DNA from: UBA7672 sp036733305
GTDB lineage: Bacteria; Pseudomonadota; Alphaproteobacteria; Caulobacterales; Hyphomonadaceae
Direction of reading: 5' to 3'
NCBI GenBank assembly: GCA_036733305.1
Contig: DAINAT010000108.1
Location: 1 to 12,701 of the forward strand
DNA length: 12,701 nt
Under the pieces are notes generated by a model. It did no database searches. It had not been told where the DNA came from and worked only from the letters and a program-made list of their open reading frames with translations. The position numbers and the translations under genes were made by a program. Within the stretch, counting starts at the first letter, position 1. Every line of letters starts with the position of its first letter. Shown here piece after piece: positions 1 through 7,317 of the stretch.

Positions 1-2
1 GA

Positions 3-470
3 CAGGTTCTGCAATCCCGGATTACACCGGCGACGGATCTGGCCGACTATCAGGCGCGAACGAGCAACGCCGCTTCCTGCTCGTCGCCCGAGGCGCTCAA
101 GTCGCTGGCGCAGGTTACGCCTGGCCTCATGTTGAATCATTTTGGCATCGGCGCAAACATTCTCGTCTGGACGAAGCATTCGGCGATCGCTGCGCCGTAT
201 CACCGCAACATCGCGGGCACGATGACCATGATGAATGCGCTGCGATCTTCGCCTGAGGCTGCACGCGGCATCGTGCAGGCGTCGCCCGCCAGTTATGTGC
301 TGGTCTGCGCGGCTTCGCCTGAAGTGCAATTCTACGCGCAACATCCTGCGGCGGGCATCAAGCCCGAGCAGACGCTGTCGGCAGTGCTGGCAGCGGACCG
401 TCATCTCGACTGGCTGGCGCCGGTCGATCTTGGTGCGTCACCGCTGAAGCTCTACCGCGTCGTTCGCTAG
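3..470 (+). CDS. C-terminal end of a probable polytopic membrane protein (partial, cut by left window edge)
   Basis: The reading frame is open from base 3 to a TAG at 468-470, giving the last 155 residues of a longer protein. No start lies in the window with certainty; an internal ATG at 129 is in the middle of conserved-looking sequence, so I do not take it as the start. The visible part is soluble and has no clear membrane helix. It contains a cysteine followed by SPEALKSLAQVTPG, then a segment with HSAIAAPYHRN, and later a YVLVCA strand. From memory, this pattern (Cys-x-x-Pro, a 'PYHRN'-like motif, a YxxxC strand near the end) is found at the C-terminus of uncharacterised many-helix membrane proteins of Alphaproteobacteria that look like GT-C glycosyltransferases. 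That assignment is inference; the function is unknown. Its stop overlaps the stop of the converging efflux pump gene. Confidence 0.6.
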   Translation, partial: QVLQSRITPATDLADYQARTSNAASCSSPEALKSLAQVTPGLMLNHFGIGANILVWTKHSAIAAPYHRNIAGTMTMMNALRSSPEAARGIVQASPASYVLVCAASPEVQFYAQHPAAGIKPEQTLSAVLAADRHLDWLAPVDLGASPLKLYRVVR

Positions 471-2131
471 TTTGCCTTCACAGCGTTTTCCGGTTCATCC
501 GACGTGACCGGACCTTCTGGCGAGGCGCTCTCGGCGGCTTTCTCGAGGTTCTGGCCAGGGCCGCGACCGCGAAGCTGGATCTGTGGGACGAAGAGTACGC
601 AGACGAAGGCGATTGCAACGATGATAAGACTGCCGGTGAAGATGTAGCTCATCGCCTCGGTGATGGTCTTTGAGATGAAGCCCTCGAGGAGCGGTGACAT
701 CGTTTGTCCGCTTTCGCCGGCTGTCATCGCCATCTTCTGCATTTCGCCGATGTCGACTTTGATGCCTGGGAACTGCTTCGAGATGGTCTCAGCCATCTTG
801 GACATCAGCATGGCGCCGAAGATCGAGACGCCGATCATGCCGCCGCATTGGCGCAGGAACATGCTGGTCGAGGTGGCGACGCCGATCTGGCGCAACGGGG
901 CCGCGCTCTGCGAGACCATATTGAACAGGCTCTGCGAGGGGCCGAGGCCGACGCCGACGATGAACAGGCGCCACACCACATCCCATTGCTGAGACTCAGT
1001 GGTGAGTTGCGACATCAGGTAGATGCCGACAAACTGGAAGACCGGGCCGGCGAGCATGACGCCTTTGTACTTGCCGGTTCGGGTCACGTAGCGGCCCGAC
1101 AGCGTGGCTGAGAGGATGAGGCCGGCCATAAGCGGCAGCAGCAGGATGCCGCTATTGGTTGCCTGGATTCCGAGGCCGAGCTGCAGGAAGAGCGGCAGGT
1201 AGACAATCGTGCCCATGAACGCCATCGAGATGACAAACGAGGCGATCGTTGTTGTCGTGAAGGCCCGGATCTTGAACAGCTCGAGCGGAAGAATGGGCTC
1301 GGGCACGGCGCGTTCGATCAGCAGGAACACTACGCCGGTCGCGAAGGCGAAGGCGAACAGGCTGAGGACTGTCGGAGACGTCCAGCCTTTTTCGTTGCCC
1401 CATGTGAGCGCAAGCATCAGCGCTCCGATGGAGAGAACGACGAAGATTGCGCCGAACCAATCGATCTTGCCGCCGCCGGTGTGGCCCAGGTTCGGCATCT
1501 TCAGCGTGATCATCGCCAGCGCGATCACTGAGGTGGGCAGGTTGATGTAGAAGCACCAGCGCCAGCCAGCGACATGCATGCCGCCCAGATCGACGCTGCC
1601 ATGGTCGGTGAAGTAACCGCCGACGATCGGGCCAATGACGCTGGCGAGGCCGAACACCGCGCCGAACAGGCCAGCGTAGCGGCCGCGTTCGCGCGGCGGG
1701 AACAGGTCAGCGATGGTTGCGAATGCGGTGGTGAACAGCGCTCCGCCGCCGACGCCTTGGATGCCGCGGAAGACAATCAACTGCATCATGCCATTGCCTA
1801 CGAGCGGCATGTCGCCAAATTCGCCCGCGAGACCGCATAGCCACGAGCCGGCGACGAAGATCACGATGCCGATGATCAGGATCAGCTTGCGTCCGTAGAG
1901 GTCGCCCAGCTTTCCCCAGATCGGGACCATGACAGTGGAGGTGAGCAGGTAGCTGGTTGTGACCCAAGCGTAGAGGTCGAGGCCGTTCAGTTCCTTGATG
2001 ATCGTCGGCATGGCCGTGGACACAATGGTCTGGTCCAGCGCGCTGAGCAGGAAGACGATCATCAGCGCCCAGAAAGTCAGACGCTTTTCGTCGGCCGTGG
2101 GTTCACGCCGGTGAAGGATATCGGCAGTCAA
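467..2131 (-). CDS. DHA2-family MFS drug efflux transporter (EmrB/QacA type)
   Basis: Predicted inner-membrane proton-driven exporter of 554 residues, the usual size of 14-helix DHA2 pumps. Visible family motifs in order: motif D1 (LDQTIVSTAMPTI, residues about 32-44), motif A in the first cytoplasmic loop (GKLGDLYGRK, 73-82), motif B (RGIQGVGGGAL, 122-132), and the antiporter motif C region (SVIGPIVGGYFTD, about 164-176) followed by GWRWCFYINLP (189-199). A hydrophilic stretch between the last two helices and an acidic cytoplasmic tail are also typical. The start is TTG: a GGAG Shine-Dalgarno (2140-2143 on the complement) sits 8 nt upstream, and an in-frame TGA lies eight codons further up with no ATG between. 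No membrane-fusion (EmrA) partner or regulator gene is adjacent in the window. The substrate cannot be told from sequence. Expression is probably controlled by a repressor binding the palindrome at 2175-2190. Confidence 0.92.
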   Translation of the reverse strand: MTADILHRREPTADEKRLTFWALMIVFLLSALDQTIVSTAMPTIIKELNGLDLYAWVTTSYLLTSTVMVPIWGKLGDLYGRKLILIIGIVIFVAGSWLCGLAGEFGDMPLVGNGMMQLIVFRGIQGVGGGALFTTAFATIADLFPPRERGRYAGLFGAVFGLASVIGPIVGGYFTDHGSVDLGGMHVAGWRWCFYINLPTSVIALAMITLKMPNLGHTGGGKIDWFGAIFVVLSIGALMLALTWGNEKGWTSPTVLSLFAFAFATGVVFLLIERAVPEPILPLELFKIRAFTTTTIASFVISMAFMGTIVYLPLFLQLGLGIQATNSGILLLPLMAGLILSATLSGRYVTRTGKYKGVMLAGPVFQFVGIYLMSQLTTESQQWDVVWRLFIVGVGLGPSQSLFNMVSQSAAPLRQIGVATSTSMFLRQCGGMIGVSIFGAMLMSKMAETISKQFPGIKVDIGEMQKMAMTAGESGQTMSPLLEGFISKTITEAMSYIFTGSLIIVAIAFVCVLFVPQIQLRGRGPGQNLEKAAESASPEGPVTSDEPENAVKAN

Positions 2132-2174
2132 AGTGAAAACTCCGGTCTGTCACTTTTGTTTGGCTTACCTGGAA

Positions 2175-2190
2175 GAAACTGGTAAGTTTC
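2175..2190. promoter_or_regulatory. 16-bp palindrome, likely TetR-family operator of the efflux pump
   Basis: GAAACTGGTAAGTTTC is a perfect 6-bp inverted repeat around a 4-bp centre. It covers the predicted transcription start of the pump gene, where a repressor would block initiation. A second, overlapping repeat (CTTACC at 2164-2169 and GGTAAG at 2181-2186) shares the GGTAAG half, suggesting an extended or double site. Half-sites of the AAACT/GGTAA kind are common for TetR-family regulators of efflux pumps. The regulator itself is not encoded in this window. Confidence 0.5.
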
Positions 2191-2194
2191 CATT

Positions 2195-2224
2195 TTAATA
2201 CACTGGCTTGGTACGAGTCGCCAA
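2195..2224 (-). promoter_or_regulatory. Probable sigma-70-type promoter of the efflux pump gene
   Basis: On the minus strand a -35-like TTGGCG (plus-strand 2219-2224) is followed after 18 nt by a -10-like TATTAA (2195-2200). A transcript would start near 2188, giving a leader of about 57 nt before the TTG start. The assignment rests on box similarity and on the position of the palindrome just downstream; no experiment is implied. Confidence 0.45.
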
Positions 2225-2229
2225 GTGTC

Positions 2230-2245
2230 TGTAATTTCGCTTACA
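2230..2245. promoter_or_regulatory. Second 16-bp palindrome (TGTAA-N6-TTACA) in the divergent region
   Basis: TGTAATTTCGCTTACA is a perfect 5-bp inverted repeat with a 6-bp spacer. It lies just upstream of the pump's predicted -35 box and overlaps the candidate -35 (TTACAA, 2241-2246) of the rightward gene. It could therefore bind a regulator affecting either or both directions. The binding protein is unknown. Confidence 0.35.
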
Positions 2246-2270
2246 ATCAATACGGTGCAAGAACTTATCT
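2241..2270 (+). promoter_or_regulatory. Possible promoter for the rightward Yip1-ast gene cluster
   Basis: TTACAA (2241-2246) and TTATCT (2265-2270) are separated by 18 nt and resemble -35 and -10 boxes. Transcription would begin near 2277, just ahead of a hairpin and the ATG at 2329. This also argues against the upstream in-frame TTG at 2275 being the start codon. The match is modest. Confidence 0.33.
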
Positions 2271-2300
2271 GGATTTGAAAGCGGCGGCCCGGCCCGATAG

Positions 2301-2315
2301 GGTGCAGGATGCACC
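2301..2315 (+). other. Leader hairpin GGTGCA-GGA-TGCACC before the Yip1 gene
   Basis: A perfect 6-bp stem with a 3-nt loop ends immediately before an AGAGA element (2316-2320) that is the best available Shine-Dalgarno for the ATG at 2329. In RNA it could affect ribosome access; in DNA it could be an operator. The protease gene at 11556 has a hairpin of the same geometry at the same place. Confidence 0.4.
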
Positions 2316-2328
2316 AGAGAACCAGCCC

Positions 2329-3483
2329 ATGTTCGCTCTGATCGCGCGGGTGAAAAACCTGCTGCTGACGCCAGGGACCGAATGGGAAGCGATTGCTCGC
2401 GAGCCGGCTGAACCGGTCAAGCTGGTCGTACGCTACGTCATTCCGCTGGTTCTGATCCCGACGCTGGCGATCATTATAGGCCTGTCCGTGCTTGGCGTTC
2501 AGGTGGGTGGGCAGCAGAGGCGGGCCCCCATTATCGAGGTGGGACTGTCGGCGGTGCTCTTCTTTACACTGTCGATCCTGGCGGTGTTCGTGTTTGCCAG
2601 CGTGATCAACTGGTTGGCGCCGCGCTTCGGCGCGGCGAAGAACTTCCGGCAGGCGTTCAAGGTTTCAGCGTATTCCATCACGGCCGCGATGGTGGCCGGG
2701 TCGCTGGCGGTTGCGCCGGCGCTGCAGATCGTGGCGCTGCTGGGGGCGACGTACAGCCTGTATTTGCTGTTCGTGGGAACGCCGAAGGTGATGGAACCGA
2801 CGCCCAAGGCGGCGGTGAATTATTCGATCGTGGCGACACTGGCGGCGATTGTGATCGCGCTTATGGTGGGCACAGCCACAATGTTTGCGGCGGCGCCGAC
2901 CGGCAATCTATTCCCGAACCTGCCGCGTATTGCCGACATCCTGGACGGTGAGCTGACGCCTTTGCCGGGCGCGCCGGTCAGCACGGAAGCGCCGTCGCTT
3001 CCAGCTTCGGCTGGTGTACTGTCCGCAGGTGGAGGCGGGCGCGTATCGGGTGGAGACCTGCGTGGCGCCACTCCGATGAAGCTGATTGGACTTGATCGTG
3101 TCGCGATTGGCGTCGAGCGCAGCGGGCTTTTGGGTCAACGCACCATCAACGTAGAGGCGGAATATCGCGATGGGCGACGGCAGGTGATGCTGCAGATCCT
3201 TTATTCCAAGACGATTGCAGAGCGGCTGGGGTTTGGCGGCCCCTCAACATCCGAGTTCGATCGCGAAACAGCCGATGGCTATTCGCGCCGCCGGAGAGTT
3301 GGCGAGGCGATCGTCGTTGAAGATTGGGATAAGGTGTCTGAAACGGGCAGCTATGGGCGTCTGGTGGATGACCGGTTTTACGTCAAGGCATCCGGTGCGG
3401 GCGGGTTGAAACCTGACGACCTGCGGGCGGCTGTGGAGCTGTTTGGGCAGGAGACGCTGGCGCAGTTCGAGGCTGAGAGTTAA
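2329..3483 (+). CDS. Yip1-domain inner-membrane protein with an extra C-terminal soluble domain
   Basis: The protein has 384 residues. The start MFALIARVKNLLLTP...EW matches the characteristic beginning of bacterial Yip1-family proteins, so I choose ATG 2329 rather than the in-frame TTG at 2275, which lacks a ribosome site. The N-terminal half (about 1-190) has five hydrophobic segments near residues 33-56, 71-97, 114-130, 132-150 and 165-188. A Pro/Ala/Gly-rich linker (about 205-245) follows, then a soluble domain (about 246-384) with GRRQVMLQI, a DRETADGYSRRRRVGEA stretch, a GSYGRLVDDRFYVKASG stretch and a C-terminal DDLRAAVELF. Bacterial Yip1 proteins are normally about 200 residues, so the C-terminal domain is an addition. 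With five helices and the N-terminus inside, it would lie in the periplasm. The function is unknown. The gene ends 8 bp before astA and probably heads that transcript. Confidence 0.8.
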   Translation: MFALIARVKNLLLTPGTEWEAIAREPAEPVKLVVRYVIPLVLIPTLAIIIGLSVLGVQVGGQQRRAPIIEVGLSAVLFFTLSILAVFVFASVINWLAPRFGAAKNFRQAFKVSAYSITAAMVAGSLAVAPALQIVALLGATYSLYLLFVGTPKVMEPTPKAAVNYSIVATLAAIVIALMVGTATMFAAAPTGNLFPNLPRIADILDGELTPLPGAPVSTEAPSLPASAGVLSAGGGGRVSGGDLRGATPMKLIGLDRVAIGVERSGLLGQRTINVEAEYRDGRRQVMLQILYSKTIAERLGFGGPSTSEFDRETADGYSRRRRVGEAIVVEDWDKVSETGSYGRLVDDRFYVKASGAGGLKPDDLRAAVELFGQETLAQFEAES

Positions 3484-3491
3484 GCCACAGC

Positions 3492-4502
3492 ATGAGCACA
3501 GCCATCGTTCGTCCCGCCAACCACAACGATCTCGATCAGCTCGAGGCGATGATTTCGCGCGTGGACCCGGGAATGCTGACTATGCCGTCGTCGCGCGAAG
3601 CTATGGCGGCGCGAATCGAACGGTCGCTGACGGCATTTGCGCGTGGATCGCTGCCACCCGAGAACGAGTGCTACTTCCTGGTGATGGAGGAAGATGGCGA
3701 GTTGCTGGGCACGGCGAGCATCTTCACCAATCTCGGCGTGGAGCGGCCTTTTTATTCGTACCGCATCTCGCGGGATTCGAAGGTGTCGCCGGAACAGGGC
3801 GTGAAGGCGGAGCTGGATCTACTGTTTCTTGTCAATGACTATCACGGCGATTCAGAGCTTGGGACGCTGTTCATTGAGCGCAAGGCGCGCGGCGGCGGTC
3901 GCGGGCGGCTGTTGTCGTTTGCGCGGCTGATGCTGATCGCGGTGGACCCAATCCGCTTCGGGCCGAAGGCGATGGCGGAAATTCGCGGCTTTACGGATGG
4001 CGAGGGCAAAAGCCCGTTCTGGGATGCGGTGGGCGCGAAGTTTTTCCACATGGATTACCGGAAGGCGGACGTGTTGAGCGCGCGTGACCATCGCTTTATC
4101 GCCGACCTGATGCCGCGCTATCCGATCTATGTTGCGCTGTTGCCGGATGCGGCGCGTAACGTGATCTCGCGGCCGCACCCTGATGCGGAGCCAGCGCTGG
4201 CAATGCTGAAATCACAAGGCTTCCGCTATAATGATGTGGTCGACATCTTTGATGCGGGACCAACCGTTGAGGCTTTCATCGATCATATCGATACGGTGCG
4301 CGAGGCAGTTCGCATGTCGGCGGCGGAGTTCGCTGCAGGTTACACGCGTGTGCCGTCTGGCCTGATCGCGTTGGCTGATGCGGATCGCTTTGTGGTGACA
4401 CAGTTTACGGCTGGCGATGACGCCAGTGCAGTATTGACGCGGATCGGTGCGGCCAGTTCGGACGAGGTGCTGGTTTACCGGCTGCCGGGGAAACGCGCAT
4501 GA
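3492..4502 (+). CDS. astA: Arginine N-succinyltransferase
   Basis: Catalyses the first step of the arginine succinyltransferase (AST) pathway in the cytoplasm: succinyl-CoA + L-arginine gives N2-succinylarginine + CoA. At 336 residues it is the usual AstA length. Recognisable family blocks are the N-terminal VRPANHNDL, SELGTLFIE (about 121-129), a GKSPFWDAVGAKFFHMDYRKAD block (about 172-193), LMPRYPIYVALLP (206-218), and RPHPDAEPA with His229, followed by GFRYNDVVDIFDAGPT. His229 falls at the position annotated as active site in E. coli AstA (from memory). The gene follows the Yip1 gene by 8 bp and its TGA overlaps the astD ATG by 4 bp (ATGA), indicating translational coupling. There is no strong Shine-Dalgarno, consistent with coupling to the upstream gene. 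Some bacteria have AruF/AruG paralogues of AstA; a single copy is seen here. Confidence 0.95.
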   Translation: MSTAIVRPANHNDLDQLEAMISRVDPGMLTMPSSREAMAARIERSLTAFARGSLPPENECYFLVMEEDGELLGTASIFTNLGVERPFYSYRISRDSKVSPEQGVKAELDLLFLVNDYHGDSELGTLFIERKARGGGRGRLLSFARLMLIAVDPIRFGPKAMAEIRGFTDGEGKSPFWDAVGAKFFHMDYRKADVLSARDHRFIADLMPRYPIYVALLPDAARNVISRPHPDAEPALAMLKSQGFRYNDVVDIFDAGPTVEAFIDHIDTVREAVRMSAAEFAAGYTRVPSGLIALADADRFVVTQFTAGDDASAVLTRIGAASSDEVLVYRLPGKRA

Positions 4503-5980
4503 GTGGGGCTGGCTACACGGGTGAGTGCTTTATCGGCGGCCAGTGGGTTAAGGGGGCGGGCGCTGTATTCAAGTCGATAGCGCCGGCTGATCAGGCTGAA
4601 GTGTGGTCGGGTAACGAAGCGAGCGCTGGCGATGTCGAGGTTGCGGTAAAGGCTGCGCGCGAGGCTTTTCCGGCGTGGCGGCGGCGGCCGTTGGATGAGC
4701 GTATCGCGCTGGTACGCGCTTTTGGGAAGCTTGTTGACGCCAACAAGGCTGAGATGGCGGCCATCATTTCGCGCGCGACGGGGAAGCCGCTTTGGGATGC
4801 GGCGACTGAAGTTGCGGCGATGGTCGGCAAGGCTGATCTGTCGGTGAAGGGCTATCACGAGCGCACGCCGACCAAGGAAGCGCCGGCTGGCGCGTTCGTT
4901 GCTCGCATCAGTCATCATCCGCATGGCGTGATGGCTGTGCTGGGCCCGTTCAATTTTCCGGGCCACCTGCCCAACGGCCATATCATGCCAGCACTGATCG
5001 CCGGCAATACGGTGATCTTTAAACCGTCGGAGCAGACGCCAGAGGTTGCGGAATTTACTGTTCGTCTGTGGGAGCAAGCCGGCCTTCCCGCAGGTGTCAT
5101 CAATCTTGTTCAAGGCGCACGCGCGCCAGCTGAGCAATTGGTAGCGCATGATGGTGTGGACGGCGTGCTGTTTACCGGAGGCGTTCCGGCCGGTCGCGCG
5201 ATCCACCGCGCACTGGGCGGCAAACCAGAAAAAATCGTGGCGTTGGAATTGGGCGGCAACAATCCGCTGGTCGTCTGGGATGCTGGCGATCTGGAGGCTG
5301 CGGCGCGGCTGATCGTGAAGTCGGCGTTCATCACGTCGGGCCAGCGTTGCACTTGCTCGCGCCGCCTCATCATCAAGTCTGGAGCAGAAGGCGAGCGCGT
5401 TCTGGATGCGCTTCTACGGCTGACCGATCGCGTGATCACTGGACAACCTGATGCGCAGATTCAACCCTTTATGGGGCCGGTGATCTCGATTCATGCAGCG
5501 GACGCCGTACTTGGTTCCCAGGCAGATTGGTTGCGCTCAGGCGGCGTGGCGCTGCGCGAGGCAAAGCGGCTCGACATCGGACCGGCCTATGTCTCACCGG
5601 GCGTGATCGATGTCACAGCAATCAACACGCGCAAGGACGAAGAGGTCTTCGGGCCGCTTTTGCAGGTTATCCGCGTCCCGGACTTCGAGGGCGCGCTTGA
5701 GGAAACCAACAATACGCGCTTTGGCCTTGCGGCTGGGCTGATTTCTGATGATCCAGCGTTATTCGCGATCTTCGAGGCGGAAGTGCGTGCGGGCGTGCTG
5801 AACTGGAACCGGCAGACGACCGGGGCTTCTGGTTCCGCACCATTTGGCGGCGTTGGCCAATCCGGCAATCATCGCCCAGCCGGTTACTACGCAGCAGACT
5901 ATTCGGCGTGGCCCATGGCGAGCCTGGTCGCTGCGGGTGCGGTGAAAGATGACGAGGCGATCACGGGCCTGCGCCCATGA
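4499..5980 (+). CDS. astD: N-succinylglutamate 5-semialdehyde dehydrogenase
   Basis: NAD-dependent aldehyde dehydrogenase of the AST pathway: oxidises N-succinylglutamate semialdehyde to N-succinylglutamate. The 493-residue length is normal. The AstD-type block PFNFPGHLPNGH (150-161) precedes KPSE (175-178). Glu250 lies in LELGGNNPLVV, and the catalytic Cys284 in GQRCTCSRR. EVFGPLLQV and a C-terminal GASGSAPFGGVGQSGNHRP are also typical; the last is characteristic of AstD. The cofactor loop reads FTGGVPAG where most aldehyde dehydrogenases have FTGS, a small deviation. The start ATG overlaps the astA stop (ATGA) with a GGGGA 7 nt upstream. The 3' end overlaps astB by 4 bp in the same way. Its substrate is normally made by AstC, which is not in the window. 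Confidence 0.95.
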   Translation: MSGAGYTGECFIGGQWVKGAGAVFKSIAPADQAEVWSGNEASAGDVEVAVKAAREAFPAWRRRPLDERIALVRAFGKLVDANKAEMAAIISRATGKPLWDAATEVAAMVGKADLSVKGYHERTPTKEAPAGAFVARISHHPHGVMAVLGPFNFPGHLPNGHIMPALIAGNTVIFKPSEQTPEVAEFTVRLWEQAGLPAGVINLVQGARAPAEQLVAHDGVDGVLFTGGVPAGRAIHRALGGKPEKIVALELGGNNPLVVWDAGDLEAAARLIVKSAFITSGQRCTCSRRLIIKSGAEGERVLDALLRLTDRVITGQPDAQIQPFMGPVISIHAADAVLGSQADWLRSGGVALREAKRLDIGPAYVSPGVIDVTAINTRKDEEVFGPLLQVIRVPDFEGALEETNNTRFGLAAGLISDDPALFAIFEAEVRAGVLNWNRQTTGASGSAPFGGVGQSGNHRPAGYYAADYSAWPMASLVAAGAVKDDEAITGLRP

Positions 5981-7317
5981 CGGCTATCGAAGTCAATTTC
6001 GACGGTCTGGTCGGCCCAACACACAACTATGGCGGGCTCGCGCAAGGCAATCTGGCCGCTGCTGCGAACGAGGGCAAAGTCTCCAATCCACGTGAGGCGG
6101 CGCTGCAGGGGCTCGGCAAGATGCGTGCGCTCATGCGCATGGGGCTGACGCAAGGCGTGCTGCCGCCTCACGAGCGACCGCATGTTTCGAGCCTCCGCAA
6201 GATGGGGTTTACCGGGCGTGATGCTGATGTGGTCGCGGCGGCGGGGCGCGCTTCGCCTGTGTTGCTTGCCAATGTCTCGTCGGCGTCTGCGATGTGGACA
6301 GCTAATGCAGCAACCGTTTCGCCTTCGGCTGATACTGGCGATGGCCGCATGCATGTCACGCCTGCCTCCCTCTCCTCGCATTTTCATCGTGCCATTGAGG
6401 CGGAGACAACGTCGCGTGTGCTCAAGGCGATCTTCGCCGATGAAGCCAGGTTTGTTGTTCATCCCGCCGTGCCATTTGCGACTTTCGGTGATGAGGGGGC
6501 TGCGAACCATGGTCGATTGGCTGCTTCGCACGGCGAGCGGGGCCTTGAGTTCTTCGTGTATGGCCGCTCCGCTTTCGCGAAGTCCGAAGGCGAGCGCTTT
6601 ATCGCGCGGCAGGCTATGGAAGCTTCGCACATCGTAGCGACCCAGCATCAGCTTTGGTCTGGCGGTGGGGCTCTGCTGGTGAAGCAATCTCAGACTGCGA
6701 TCGATGCCGGGGCTTTCCACAATGATGTGGTCGCGGTGTCGAATGGCAATGTTCTGATGTTTCATGCGCAAGCTTTTGATCAACGTGACTCATTTGTTGA
6801 AGGGCTGGTGCGTGCGTGCGGCGCGAAGGGATTTGAGCCGATTCTACTTGAGGCGGCGGCTGAAGAGCTGTCCCTTGAGGAGGCTGTGAAATCCTACCTT
6901 TTCAACTCGCAGATCGTGACGCTGCCCGCGGGCGGTATGGCGTTGATCTTGCCGGGCGAAGTGGAAGAGACGCCGCGAGCGAAGGCGTTCGTTGATCGCG
7001 TGTTGGCGTCGAACGGCCCGGTGCGGGAGGCGCATTATCTCGATTTGCGGCAATCGATGCGAAATGGCGGTGGGCCGGCATGCCTGCGATTGCGTGTGGT
7101 CCTGACGGCTGATGAGCTGGCTGCGCTGGGCGGTCGCGCGTTGCTGGGCGAAGAGCGGGTGACGGCGTTGGAAGAGATTGTGCAGCGGCGCTATCGGGAT
7201 CGTCTCGCGATAGCAGACTTGGCTGATCCGGCATTGCTGGACGAAAGCCGCACGGCGCTGGATGAGATTGGCCAGGTGCTGGGTCTTGGGGCGGTGCATG
7301 ACTTCCAGCGGCTTTGA
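5977..7317 (+). CDS. astB: N-succinylarginine dihydrolase
   Basis: Second step of the AST pathway: N2-succinylarginine + 2 H2O gives N2-succinylornithine + 2 NH3 + CO2. The protein has 446 residues and belongs to the guanidino-group-modifying superfamily with a beta/alpha propeller fold. The start EVNFDGLVGPTHNYGGLAQGN is diagnostic. The likely catalytic triad is visible: Glu173 in FGDEGAANHGR, His248 in FHNDVVAVSNGNVL, and Cys369 in RNGGGPACLRLRVVL. The order and spacing agree with what I recall of E. coli AstB. It starts within the astD stop (ATGA) and its 3' end overlaps the following acetyltransferase gene by 20 bp. It has no good Shine-Dalgarno of its own, so translation probably depends on astD. 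Confidence 0.96.
   Translation: MTAIEVNFDGLVGPTHNYGGLAQGNLAAAANEGKVSNPREAALQGLGKMRALMRMGLTQGVLPPHERPHVSSLRKMGFTGRDADVVAAAGRASPVLLANVSSASAMWTANAATVSPSADTGDGRMHVTPASLSSHFHRAIEAETTSRVLKAIFADEARFVVHPAVPFATFGDEGAANHGRLAASHGERGLEFFVYGRSAFAKSEGERFIARQAMEASHIVATQHQLWSGGGALLVKQSQTAIDAGAFHNDVVAVSNGNVLMFHAQAFDQRDSFVEGLVRACGAKGFEPILLEAAAEELSLEEAVKSYLFNSQIVTLPAGGMALILPGEVEETPRAKAFVDRVLASNGPVREAHYLDLRQSMRNGGGPACLRLRVVLTADELAALGGRALLGEERVTALEEIVQRRYRDRLAIADLADPALLDESRTALDEIGQVLGLGAVHDFQRL

Noticed and set aside
2275..2328. In-frame TTG extension of the Yip1 gene
   Set aside because: No ribosome site, it lies at the predicted transcription start, and the added 18 residues are not family-like. The Yip1 start motif begins at ATG 2329.
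4475..5206. A 243-codon open frame on the minus strand inside astD
   Set aside because: Antisense shadow with strongly basic composition and no recognisable features; astD motifs explain the region.
5899..6783. A 294-codon open frame on the minus strand across the astD/astB junction
   Set aside because: It lies wholly antisense to two enzymes with intact motifs. Its translation is Arg/His-rich with no recognisable domain, the usual result of reading GC-rich coding DNA backwards.
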